A stretch of DNA of 20,166 nt, taken from positions 109,724-129,889 of the forward strand of contig WELA01012763.1 in assembly GCA_009602735.1 (NCBI GenBank). The letters run 5' to 3'. This document shows, one piece after another, positions 1-10,395 of the stretch. The DNA is from Mesotaenium endlicherianum. Lineage: Eukaryota; Streptophyta; Zygnematophyceae; Zygnematales; Mesotaeniaceae. Under the pieces are notes generated by a model. It ran no database searches. It was given only the letters and a program-made list of their open reading frames with translations, and had not been told where the DNA came from. Within the stretch, counting starts at the first letter, position 1. Each line of letters opens with the position of its first letter. The position numbers and the translations under genes were made by a program.

Positions 1-46
<46 letters not shown>
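1..46. repeat. (TC)n microsatellite
   Basis: The window opens with 23 uninterrupted TC dinucleotides, followed at once by AT-rich sequence. The array runs off the left edge, so its true length is unknown. No gene is attached to it. Confidence 0.97.
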
Positions 47-49
<3 letters not shown>

Positions 50-534
50 AAAGTAAAAATTGTTGTGATGCAAGATAAAAATTGAAAGCACACTTGTTGA
101 GTGCTAGTGCTTGTTCGAGACATCTCAAAATGTGCTCAATGTGTTGTAGAATAATTGCTTGATATTGAGAGAAATTGCTGCACGTATACCAATATCTACC
201 TTCACATCAACTCATTTAGAGCTTGTCACTCATAAATTTGGGCTCTGCGTGTTGAAATTGAGTAAAGTTGGGTGTAATGTTGGCATCATTCTACAGTGTC
301 AACTTGTTTCAAGTTTGGGTCAATCTTGTCTCCATATGCATTACATGTACCAACTTGCAACCCTTGAAAGTATTCAAAGCATAAACTACCATATAAAATC
401 GTCCCCAAAGTACCTCAAACTTGATGAGTATGTCTTCAATAGTTATGAAAAACTGCCTACCTTCACAGATTTTCATTTCAAGTTATATCTAGCACGCGTC
501 GGTCAAGGTAATATCCCGCCAGATGTAACATTCA
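47..534. other. Region without a supported gene
   Basis: This is AT-rich sequence upstream of the recognisable LTR-like copy A. An open frame of 129 codons on the plus strand (159-548) has no motif I recognise and runs into the LTR-like repeat, so I do not call it a gene. Part of this stretch may be a more diverged section of the same LTR, but I could not align it convincingly. Confidence 0.5.
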
Positions 535-728
535 GCATCTTTATGTAACTAGCTTGTGATTGGCTCGAGCATTAGATAGCCTATTAGGATAATTGTGCCC
601 TTGACTCTTGACTCACTTGATTGTGTGTGGGTATTAGTCTAGAATGTGGCTATGTGCAATGCATACTGCGTGTATGGCTTACTATAAGCGCTCCCAAGGA
701 TCCTCCTATCATCATATCTCAAAAGTTC
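535..728 (+). repeat. LTR-like repeat, copy A (3' part)
   Basis: By eye this segment aligns, in the same order of words, with copy B (2059 onward, plus strand) and with copy C (18383 downward, minus strand). Shared landmarks are a GCAT...CTAGCTT..TGATT block, a TCTAGA block, and then a TATA box, here TATAAG at 683-688. The TATA box sits where copy C has TATAAGTA. Divergence is high, so this is an old copy. It ends, or is interrupted, at the TTAA that borders the inverted-repeat element at 729. I infer LTR identity from copy C, which lies directly upstream of a gag gene in the matching orientation. Confidence 0.5.
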
Positions 729-1594
729 TTAACACTAGGCGTACCACGGAACCATATTTGGATCCACTTGTGGTTCCATAATGGGCACTTTTCGTACGGA
801 TGTTTTTTTCTCTCATGACTTACTACTTCAAAATGATGTGCTTTACATTCAAAAATGAGGTCAAGAGCGTCGAGAGCCGAAAAAATTCAAGTTTGCCTCA
901 TATCGATGATTGGGTCAAAAGTTATAGGATTTAGCAAGACACGCAATGTCTATAGCACTCAAAAAAAAAAAAACCATCATACCTTGTCATTCTAACTACT
1001 AATATGTAGGGTTTGTGCTTTATGGTTGACAAAGGATTCATGTGTAGACATGAAGTTGATTCAAATTCCTTTGACCTTCATTTGCATCTTCAATTGAAAA
1101 ATATAAGGCAAATTGTACTTAATAAATAATTTATGAAATAAATGTTAACGATTTTACGATCAATTAAATATGAAAATCTAATTTGAAAAAGATAAAACTT
1201 TGATAATCTGCACAGCCTCCGTATTGCTCGTACATCACCAATTTTGAGTCGTTATTTATTTGGGAAATGAAATTTGTAAGTTCATCGATGTATCATGTCT
1301 CATTAGTCTGCCAACGCCAGTCAAATTGTTGCTAGTCAATGTCTACAAGTCCAATTCTAACGACTTTAAAAGATGTACTTTCTTCTCTCGTGCACTTTCA
1401 CACGTTTGAGAGGTACAAAAGTACAACAAATAGTACCTCAAATCACGTAAGTTTAGTCTATCCAAAAGAGTAAGAAATATTGGTTACGAGTAAATGTACA
1501 CCACTTATGTGCACCTATCTTGCTTTTAGTATGGATGTTAAGAATATGCAACTTGGAACCATGAATGGTATTTTTTTGGTACGCCTAGTGTTAA
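729..1594. mobile_element. Non-autonomous TIR element, 858 bp, TTAA-flanked
   Basis: CACTAGGCGTACCA at 733-746 is matched perfectly by its reverse complement at 1577-1590. Both ends are bordered outside by TTAA (729-732 and 1591-1594), so the total inverted match is 18 bp because TTAA is itself palindromic. The interior is AT-rich and has no transposase-like frame, only a run of A at 961-973 and a short GGAACCAT/ATGGTTCC subterminal palindrome. A TTAA duplication is typical of piggyBac-like elements, whereas a CACTA start recalls the CACTA superfamily. The 3-bp duplication expected for CACTA is not seen (TAA on the left, TTA on the right). It could instead be a chance-conserved LTR word, because copy C has a similar CCCACTATGCC at this position, but the perfect match at both ends argues for a real TIR pair. 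Confidence 0.55.
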
Positions 1595-1600
1595 TGGCAT

Positions 1601-2240
1601 TGTCATCATTTATTGGCTTGCGGTTGATGCAGTAATGCTGAGCTAAAAGTGTGTGAAGGTCCATCTAGAACCACCATCTTGCATTTGACTTTCCGTATTC
1701 ATAAATTTCCCTTTTCTATATTTTTTTAAATGTAGGAAATGTAGTGCATCAAGTCATCTTTCAAACACGACCAATTTCACGTCATTTGGATAGACATCAA
1801 AGACCATATTCGCATTCAATGAAAGCCAAATACCACTCCCTAGCACGGCCAAGTGTGAACACTCCAAGGCCCATGATGCGACTGGTCGATCGCAAAGGAC
1901 ACACAAAGACTCTTCGCGACCCCAAAAGAGCCTCGACATTCTAATTTAAATGTGCAAACCCCCCATGGCATAAATACCTTGCATCTCCACTGTAATAGTG
2001 CACCAAATTGGCTATAACTTGGTGACAGTATTACTTACAAGTACAGGAATCATCCTTAGCATAATATGCATCTAGCTTTTGATTGAATTGAGTTGTGACT
2101 AGCTTATAGACATGCTAGTACACTAACTACATGTGGTTGTGTGATTAGGTAGACTCTAGATTGTGACATCATACATTGAATCGGCACCAAACCCCCCGGT
2201 TTCTCGGAGTGTAAAGCCCTAGAAATGCCAAAAGAAATGA
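1601..2240 (+). repeat. LTR-like repeat, copy B
   Basis: This segment aligns over its whole length with the reverse complement of 18180-18901 (copy C). Exact shared words include a 17-bp match (2010-2026 against 18486-18502) and CCAAATGACG, TTTGAAAGATG and TAGAAAAGG in the same order and spacing. Both copies start with TGTCAT, the usual TG start of an LTR. The TATA region of copy C is degenerate here (TGTAAA). Homology becomes uncertain past about 2240. No coding sequence is associated, so this is either a solo LTR or the 5' end of a lost element. It begins only about 7 bases after the TTAA of the preceding TIR element. Confidence 0.65.
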
Positions 2241-2348
2241 TACAGCTATTGAGAAAGCATGTTTGGAGGTGGCATGAACTCTCAATAAACTTCACAAATA
2301 TTCCAAAACGTTCACAATATTGTCTTTACAAATCATATTTCCTTCACT

Positions 2349-3870
2349 TGTTTATACAAAAAAGTTCACTTTCGGGGCCGTCTCGCGCGTTGAATTACAT
2401 CTCTGTAGGAATTTGACTTCAACCACCGCCATTGTCTCGGCAAGAATAACCAACAAGCCGACGCCCTCTCTCGCAATTTTGTTGTCAATTAGAGCAATTT
2501 TACGTAATCTACTTAGCAACGCCAATACATATGACCCTTGAATCCACAACATTATGTGACGTTTACGATCCCCGTCTCCGACAGACTTTTCAACGTCTGC
2601 CAACAACTTTTGACTTCTTGAAGACGTCCTCTTCTTGTTAACAAACGGCCACCATTACTTAACGGTTCCCAAAATGTTTTGGCATCACTATCTTGTCGCC
2701 GCCCATGATCTAGTTCTTGAGGCCACCACCTAGAATCTCATAAAACCTTGGAAAAAGTCCTTCAAAATTGATACTGACCAACCCTTGACACGATATTCAC
2801 ACATACTTGGCAACCTGTGAGACGTGTCAACGGCGCAAAACGGTGCTGCTCCAAACAAACGCCCCCGTTTAAGGCATCTTGGCAACCGAATCTTTTGAAC
2901 TCGTGGCCAAAGATCTCATACGCCCCTTTCTCCCCAACACCAAGAAATCGCTACATCGTCCTTGCTCCCAACTACCTTACTTGATGTGTCAATGACACAG
3001 CTATTTTGGATGCCATTGCCTCTTACGTTGGCGAGTTTGTTCTTTACAGCATCATTTCCCAGCACCTCTTCTCCCGGCATCTCTTTACTGAAAATGGTTC
3101 CCATTCAAAAAGTAGGTCCTAGACCCTCATCTGCGCCAAACTGGGCATTCATCACTCTTATGCTTTTGCATACTATGTGCATATGGATGGATTGGTCGAG
3201 CGCAACCACACACCATTAGGGACATGCTGGCCAAATACATCAACTCCTAACACTCTGATCGGGACACCCATCTTGTAACGATACGTACAAAAAGGTAACT
3301 TGAGGTACTTTGATCGCGCGCCAAATGTACTTTTACGATTCAAACCGACACTTTTGTTGCCTTTCGGCGACGTGTCGCACACGTCGCATTCGGCCACGTG
3401 GCGGATCGTTACACATCTCCCCTACCTCATCGCTTCCCACAAGTCTTGCATTCAAGCGTCCACCAAGGTCTTCCCGTTCCAAGCCTTATACGGTCGTGAA
3501 GGTACCTTACTCGCGGCTCTCGCCTTCAAGACAGGCGCTCGGCCCTTAGAAATTGCCTCCTGTTGGCATGCTCATCTCACGGACAAACTTTTTCTCCTGC
3601 ATTTCTATATCACAGAACTTGGCAAAAATCCAACAGCAAGTGCCTCTAGCCGGCGAGGCTTCCACAATCCACACATTCCAACCCGACAACACTTACCCTT
3701 ACATATTTTGAAAACAAAGAAAAAGGAATGTCCCGCAAACTCCTGAATCATTGGCTCAAACCCTAAAAAATTAAAGTTATAGATGCAACCACGTCGCCCC
3801 CCCGCATACCACCCACATCAATCATGTAACCCGTATGAAGCCCTACGTCATACAAAAACCAGGTTAAACG
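2349..3870 (+). pseudogene. Ty3/gypsy pol remnant (RNase H end plus integrase)
   Basis: These are broken remains of the 3' half of a plant Ty3/gypsy pol gene. EFDF followed by GKNNQQADALSR (2409-2474) is the conserved end of the RNase H region. Integrase follows. Its zinc-binding part is visible as His residues from 2704, a KTLEKV block, and CETCQRRK at 2816-2839. The first catalytic Asp is in the codon at 2912-2914. The second catalytic position (3090-3092, TENGS) reads Glu instead of the usual Asp. The catalytic Glu (VER, 3198-3200) follows exactly 35 codons later, matching the D,D-35-E spacing. STKVFPF and LYGRE (about 3448-3501) and MKPYV (3835-3849) match the C-terminal part. Disablements include TGA at 2769 and 2775 (each a Trp in the family), TAG at 3120, TAA at about 3248, several frameshifts and a 140-bp insertion. 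No reverse transcriptase, protease or gag belonging to it is visible upstream. Confidence 0.9.
3274..3413. mobile_element. 140-bp TG...CA insertion with 5-bp target duplication
   Basis: The segment begins TGTAACGAT and ends ATCGTTACA, a 9-bp perfect inverted terminus. It is flanked on both sides by CATCT (3269-3273 and 3414-3418). Removing it together with one CATCT joins the integrase reading frame without interruption, from DTHL on the left to PYLIASH on the right, as the family alignment expects. The insertion therefore postdates the gypsy copy. TG...CA ends with a 5-bp duplication are the signature of LTR retrotransposons, so a solo LTR of a very small (TRIM-like) element is the best reading. 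A small TIR transposon with a 5-bp duplication is the alternative. It has no coding capacity. Confidence 0.85.
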
Positions 3871-3901
3871 TCGTCCGCCTCCTTTTTTGGCGGGGTGGTA
3901 G

Positions 3902-4380
3902 TGTATGATACACAATAGTAGCAATAAATGTTTATTCATCGTATGCATATGCTTACACGTTCATAACTAGGGTTATTATCTGTAACATTTTTTTGCTTTC
4001 ATTTCCAAGAAGGGCAGTGGGCTGGTACCCCACTTAGCTCTAGGAGATTTTTTTCTCCTGCCAGCTGGACTTAGGATTATCTCTATTTGCTCGACACTTC
4101 TGGCTCTTGACAGCTTATGTTGCGACACAATATATAAGTGGTGGTCTTAGAGACGACTTCGTTCTCGATGAGGGCATCTTACCTACCCCAATAGAGCTAG
4201 GCACCGGGCACACAAAAGGAGAGAGGGGGGTGGGTTGGGGGGGTAAGCATGGAGAAATTGCACTGGCAGAGAAAACACGCATCTACTTGCTATCCTAGAA
4301 TGGTTGCAGAAGCTAGACCAAAAGTAACGAGTAATACATCTACTAGTTCATCTGTAGGTGTTGAGGACACAACGACACGA
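3902..4380 (+). repeat. Possible 3' LTR of the gypsy remnant (end uncertain)
   Basis: Directly after the end of the integrase frame there is a purine-rich stretch, GGCGGGGTGGTAG (3889-3901), that resembles a polypurine tract. It is followed by TGTATGATACA, a plausible LTR start. A strong TATA box, TATATAAG, lies at 4131-4138. The right end is not defined; an ACA at about 4375 is one candidate. No second LTR is present for comparison, and the sequence does not match the LTR-like copies A, B or C. Confidence 0.45.
4131..4138 (+). promoter_or_regulatory. TATA box within the putative LTR
   Basis: TATATAAG lies about 230 bases inside the putative LTR and is followed by a GC-richer stretch, as expected for a U3/R border. 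Its activity is unknown, because the element it would serve is dead. Confidence 0.35.
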
Positions 4381-5189
4381 TAGGGGTAGAGATACCGAAT
4401 GCGAGGTGGGAAATTTTCTTCGCCGGTGCCATTTGTGATGGTTTGTAACGCCGAACGCTTTTGGGCAATTTGCCAGCTGTTGTTCCAAATTACTTCAAGT
4501 AAAAATCAAATTGTTGCGTGTATGCAGCTAGCACTCATATGAGCAAATAAACTCACTCTTGCACTCCGGATGAGTTAGGCCTACTTTGACCAGACTATCA
4601 GGTGTCTTACTTGGTGCACGCAAGCAAGGCTGGCTTCTGCTGTAGGTTTACAGAGTAAAAGTTCTTCTATAGCTAAACTTCACATTACCCTTGCAACTAC
4701 CATTTTGACTGCTATAATCTTACAATGCAATTGCGGATGCTACTGCTATGTCCACATTGTAGAGAGACACAAGGATGAGTGCACTTGTAACGTTTCCTAC
4801 TTTTTGAGAATCTTTTGTAAATTTTTCAACAATAAACTGTGCAGAAATTGGACAAAATTGCAATGACGAGAAGCTGTGCTCACAGAGTTGCACTAAAATT
4901 GACACTGCAATTATTTATACTTGCCAACGCGAGCCATCTGAGTGCGCTTGGCACTCCACCTACGTTACGGGATTGTGACGAGATAAATTGATCGGTTGTT
5001 TGTGACAACCCAAACAGTCTACCTCTTTACGTGACATGTGCGAGGGAACAGACCTCTCCTTGAGAGATTTTGTTGTGAGTTGTGACCTTTGGCTTATATC
5101 GGGAGCCTCATGACTATATGTAGGTGTCATAGTGTCTCTTGGTAATATACTGCGCTATGTATTTATGTATTACAGTTGATAATACAATC
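4381..5189. other. Intergenic, no gene seen
   Basis: This is mixed-composition sequence with only short open frames on either strand and no motif I recognise. I see no tRNA-like, rRNA-like or transposon-terminal structure here. Confidence 0.5.
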
Positions 5190-5560
5190 TATATAGCAAT
5201 GACGCACGTATATATATATATGTATACATATAGACATTCACATACGTGTTCAAACAATACTTTTATGCAATAATGCAAAGTATAACCCGTATATATACAT
5301 GTAAGAATATACTCTTACAAACTATGCATTTATGCGATGCAATAATGCCACGGTAGCTTACATATATACACACGTGTATATACTTTAATAAGCTACGCAA
5401 TATTGCGAAATCTCAAATCATAGTACATATTAATTATTATGCTTCCATGCAATAGTGTCTCGGTAACCTAAGATGTGGTAATACACAAATGTATATTACT
5501 GCAAGTTAGACACTAATGCAAACACGGAGCTATAATATATATATGCATATGCATTACTAC
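5190..5560. repeat. Cluster of degenerate palindromic AT-rich units
   Basis: Three related units start with ATGCAATAATG-like words (about 5266, 5338 and 5446). Each contains a long imperfect inverted repeat: GTAAGAATATACTCTTAC at about 5301, a GTAGCTTA...TAAGCTAC pair enclosing ACACGTGT at about 5353-5397, and a TAATACA...TGTATATTA pair at about 5480-5502. A (TA)n run lies at the left edge (5210-5220) and another at about 5535. Unit length is irregular (about 70 to 110 bp). This could be a decayed tandem repeat or hairpin-prone microsatellite-derived DNA. Confidence 0.5.
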
Positions 5561-8500
5561 GCTCAGTGGTCACTTGCCAAATGACAAACCGACATATGAT
5601 ATGTCCTGACTCCTTCATATTCACTATTCACGAGCAATCAAGGAAGTATCAAAATTGTGACAATTTTAACGATTTAATAACAACCAAATATACGGATCCT
5701 TAGAACACTGCAATCTTAGCTATAGAAATGACTCAAATGTAGCAAACATTATTAGAATACTTGAAGAAATAGTGGGGCGTGGAGATTGAGAGAAGGAGTC
5801 TGCTAATGATTGCTTCGTCATTAGTACCTTCTTCACCTCCATTGTTTACCGTATGGTAAAACGTCAACGACTCAAAAAACCTGGCATGATCAATTAACAG
5901 CAAGTTTCAAGCAACCCCATGCGCAGGCACCCGCTACGATGAGAAATGCGAGAAGCTTCAATTGAACCCCTCATGAGAGTTGCATCATGGATATGTCAAA
6001 TAGGAGACAAGGGCTAATAGAAAAGGGGCAGGTGGAGTGTCAGCATATTATGTTGAATAAGAAAATCTCAAATTGTTCTTTTGTGTAAAAATGATCTATT
6101 ACACGCGACTGCTTCGGCTAAGAAATAGAGTTGCAAGATGAGAATGAAACCTTTATTTGCCGCTTAAATTGCCATCTCAAACAGGTAAGTTACAGCATCA
6201 TGTTCCTATATGGCCTTCACTGCAACACATAGTCGTGCGTCTTTCCTTCTATTAGTGAAAAAATAATGTTGGAAGTCAAGAGGAATATAAGATTCATCAC
6301 AAGGAGGCGGAAGAGCTGCGGAGACCACGGGTTGTACCGTTGCAATGGCATTGAGAGCACGAGAAGGTGAAACAGGTGTCACAATTGAATACAAAGTACG
6401 ACGTGCATGTTATTTTTTTGATAATGCGCAAGTGGTGGAACTTTTGTACTTTATTACACGTGCATACACAAAATATGTAACTATGATTCGTGATGAATCT
6501 TGTGATTTCAAATATAATGACAATATTGTATGTCTGAGTCATTTGAATTATCAACAATTTGTGAAACTGAACAAGCACTGAAGGTGCAACAGGTAGCACA
6601 GAACAGGTAGCAGGCGTGTCGACCTCATTGTACCATCTAACATGTTAAAAATGATTGCTTTTGGATGGAGCCTGACTCCTCCGTCTCGTGGATGTACAAG
6701 AATGGCCCGCCTTGTGGACAAGACCGACCATTACCATCATCAGCAACAATAAAAACAACAAAAATCCTTATCGTTGGTGAACACTTACGCAATTCAATGT
6801 AACAACGCTTTCTGCTGTAGTTTGTATGAGAATCTTATAGATGTTGGAGTTGTCAGTGATATCTTGGAGTCCTTATTTGTGCTACAACAGGCCTTTTGAC
6901 CTATTTCTGAGTTGATTTTGTAGGAATGACAATGCAGTTTAATATTGTCCATTTTGGACAAAAAGTTTTTCTCAAGTTTGAAAAAGGAGAGAGCACGTTA
7001 TAACATATGCTATTGCATTAGATAGACGCTATTTGACGCTCACTCTAATGACAAAAAGGTTGTAGCTCTCACATGTTATACCTCTTCTATAATTTTAATT
7101 TTATCATCTGATGAATTGTTAAAGACAAAAATCACAAGAGGGAAGATTTTGACAAGAAAAATATTAGTGGATGGAAGCAAATGAAGATTCATATCGCAAT
7201 GAACACATAAGTTTTTTAAAAACAAATTTTAGACTTTGTCTGTGCCAATCGTTTCATAAATCTGCTAACATTTATAAGAAAAGATAAGAAAAAGGATAGC
7301 TACTGGCGTTGTTCCTCAATTCACCCACTATGCAAAAGACACCTGGAAGCGTATCATTGGAGTCAAATTTAAGACTCTTGCCTTCACTTGCCAAAACAAA
7401 TATGATGATGTCGTCACTATCATAGTATAATAAAGTGGATGACAATAATCATTTTATATATTCAATACTTGAAATATAATACTTTATGCAAAACTAAATT
7501 TACACATTCTTATATATTTAGTATATACCTAACTTTTACATTTAAAAATTTAAAAGAATTTATTAAATGAAAATTTCAGGTGTACTTACAACTTTGTCCA
7601 CATATAATTATATAATTTATATATTTATATCCTAAATTTATATAACACAAACAAGAAAAATTATACAATAATTTATATATCATTTTATCAATGTTTTCTT
7701 CACAGAACACAATTTTTGATAATCTAACTGTAAAATGCAAAATAAATTGCTTTATCAAAAATTAATTAAAGACTTTGTATGCATATTTAATATGATAAAA
7801 GGTGCTAATTATTCTGAATTTGTGTGATTCATTCTATTTATGATTACTTCAAATCACTAAATCATAACTATTGTTAAACAGTATCTCAATTTAATTCATT
7901 ATTTCTAAAATTTTACCATAAATTCTAAATCACAAGTATTATTTTATTCTGGAACACAATTGTTTGCATCATAATCGTCAATTAAGATTCGATTGTAATA
8001 TATCATATTTTATAATTTTTGAACAACATTAATAATTATTTTGTTGTATAAGTTTTTTTTTATGACATGATTTTGTTGGCAGTATTTAGTCATAATTTGC
8101 GAATAATGTGTACTGCACTTATGAGTTTTTATTGTAATTTTGTAGAATCAAAAAGATAAAGCAAAACATTTTTAATGATGTATTTAAATTTACATACAAA
8201 AGATTACAAAATTTGATATTCAAGAACATTTAAGGGTTATAATGCATAATACAACGTCTAGAAATTCTAGTATCTTGAGTGAATGAATTAAAATTTTACA
8301 TCAAATATCATACTCCTCACATCAACGTTGTACAATCAAAACAAAAGTACTTAACCTTTCAATTTTGAAAAAGTACTTAATTTTTTTTTATTAGTATATT
8401 GTACATTAGATTTTTCATTTTTTATGTTATTTTCATATGTATTTAGAATTTTCTAATTTTTAAAAGTTATTTTCATATATTTTAAGATTAAAAGCTCCCA

Positions 8501-9077
8501 TGTTATTTGTGCAATGTATGATTTATATCTTAAATATAACTGTTGATACCAAAAGTCTCAAATGCTTTCACAAATAGGTAAAGTTTCAAAAAAAAGTAAT
8601 AATTCATTCTAGATGTTCTACATATACAATTTTTTATGCTACGTGAGTATTAGAATAATAGTATTACACATTCCAAGAACTATGATGAAAATAATTTTTT
8701 TGCAAAATATTTTGATAAATTGAGGTGATTTTAATCATCAAAGTATCAAATATAAATTGTAATTATCAAAATATAAATATACTTACAAAAATATAAATTT
8801 TGAATGAAATGTAATTATAAATATATTTTTGAATATAAATATCAAATATAATAAACTTTTTATACATAAATAAACATAACAATTATATGTTACTGTAACT
8901 TGCTCTCTGGTACGTTATGCAATAACTATTATGGTGAAATATACCTTGCATGTGCAAACATGACAAGTGGTAAAACACCGCTTGTCTAAATGAATCCACT
9001 CCTTGTTCAAGCATGGTGGTGACGTTATTGAAATTTTGGAACTGAGAGAATTGTTCATGATTATTGTTCACTTTATT
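5561..9077. other. AT-rich intergenic DNA, no gene seen
   Basis: Open frames here are all short (up to about 100 codons), unrelated to families I know, and without a consistent codon pattern. From about 7390 to 8880 the sequence becomes extremely AT-rich with many A and T runs. I find no transposon ends, RNA genes or protein motifs. Two 10-bp direct repeats (ACAGGTAGCA) near 6587-6611 are the only other structure noted. Confidence 0.55.
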
Positions 9078-9142
9078 TTATTTAATGTCGTTAAACAAAG
9101 TCCACAATTTTTATTTAGTGTCGTTAAACAATGTCCACGATA
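9078..9142. repeat. 33-bp tandem duplication
   Basis: Two adjacent copies of a TTTATTTA.TGTCGTTAAACAA unit (9078-9109 and 9111-9142) are offset by 33 bases. They differ at four positions near GTCCAC and the repeat ends. It is a minor local duplication in AT-rich DNA. Confidence 0.85.
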
Positions 9143-10384
9143 ATTTTTTATAACAATTCCAAAAAAACAAACTTTTACATGGCATAGATTTTACACATGC
9201 ACAGAGATTTGTGAAACTAAATTTTTCTTACGAAAGTTCCAAAAAATGACTCTAAATTCCTCACATAAATTGCATAGTGTGTTATTTAATTGAGTTTCTG
9301 TGATTAAAAGATTAAAAAAAAAAGCTAGAGCAATTAAAAAAACAAAGACTAGATTTGTAGCATGTATATCGCATAATTAGAATGAAAAAAATATAATTGT
9401 AGTGAAAAATGTACAACTTACATTTTGTGTCTGTTAAGTAAATGTGTAAGTATATTTGTGGAGATAAAAAAGAAAAAGTTAGATTGACATAAGATTCGAA
9501 TCAATCAATTTCAAGATTTTTAAGTATTTGATTTACCGAGTGATATACGTGCTCGCAATTCACGACAACGTCTTTGCAGTTTATAATATCTGAACATATG
9601 TACATGTTACATTATTATATAAACTACTCTTTATCACTGGATCAACTATTTTCTTTACTTTCTCAAACATGCTATGTCAAGACCATGATGGCTCATTTTT
9701 TCCAACGTTTGACACATTCTGCTCAGCGTGCAAGAAAGGAATTGACTCCAAATCGTTGTCTTTCATTGGTAATATAACTCAAAAAAATGAAAAAAAGTTG
9801 TGAAAAATATAAAGATGCATACCTATTTACGAAAGTAAAATTTGAATCTAAACATATGAAAAAAATATGCTGCGAAGTAAAATATGTACTTGATGATGTT
9901 ACGAAACGATATGCTTGCATAATATTATTTTTTAGACAAGCGACGTAAACGTCTCATCAAAATCTTGTTGAAAACATTTGATGTACTCACATAAGAAAAG
10001 TGTTTTCACAGACGACGTGAGCGTCTTTGACAGAGTTAGTGGTTTCTAGTGGGACTTAAACCGACACAGTTTGACGTCAGTTTGACGACAGTTAGCAAAG
10101 CAACTTGAAGATACACTACGTTATATGAACTCAGAGCTCGTAGAAGTGGGATCATCTCTTACGATCTTAAATGATTCCAGAAAATTCTGTGTCTCAACAA
10201 TTCTCGGCTTCAAATTTTACAGATACTATATTGCATATACCATTCCAACGTCTTTTAAAATTATCGAGCAGCAAAATGAAAATAAATTTCATGAAGCATC
10301 CTAAAACTTATTTGATGACGCTTTTTTTTGGACTCAATTTATAGCTATATGGCAAACTGTAGCAAAGGCGTTGTAGTAGTTGTC
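9143..10384. other. AT-rich flank left of the GC-rich element, no gene seen
   Basis: No coding sequence is recognisable. Near its right end two similar motifs, CGACGTAAACGTCT (9941-9954) and CGACGTGAGCGTCT (10013-10026), occur 72 bases apart. TTTGACGTCAG/TTTGACGACAG form a short direct repeat at about 10070-10090. AT-rich composition gives way to GC-rich element sequence between about 10360 and 10400. Confidence 0.5.
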
Positions 10385-10395
10385 GTGCGGTAGGA

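Noticed and set aside
159-548. Plus-strand frame of 129 codons
   Set aside because: No known motif, composition like the surroundings, and its end overlaps LTR-like copy A.
2349-3870. Taking the plus-strand integrase remnant as the missing pol of the methyltransferase element
   Set aside because: It lies on the opposite strand 6.5 kb away, is bounded by a different putative LTR, and has a much more AT-rich composition.
5190-5560. CRISPR array
   Set aside because: Units are unequal in length and sequence with no constant repeat, and the DNA is eukaryotic.
6297-6599. Overlapping small frames on both strands (100 and 78 codons)
   Set aside because: They are mutually antisense, AT-rich, and lack any conserved feature or promoter context.
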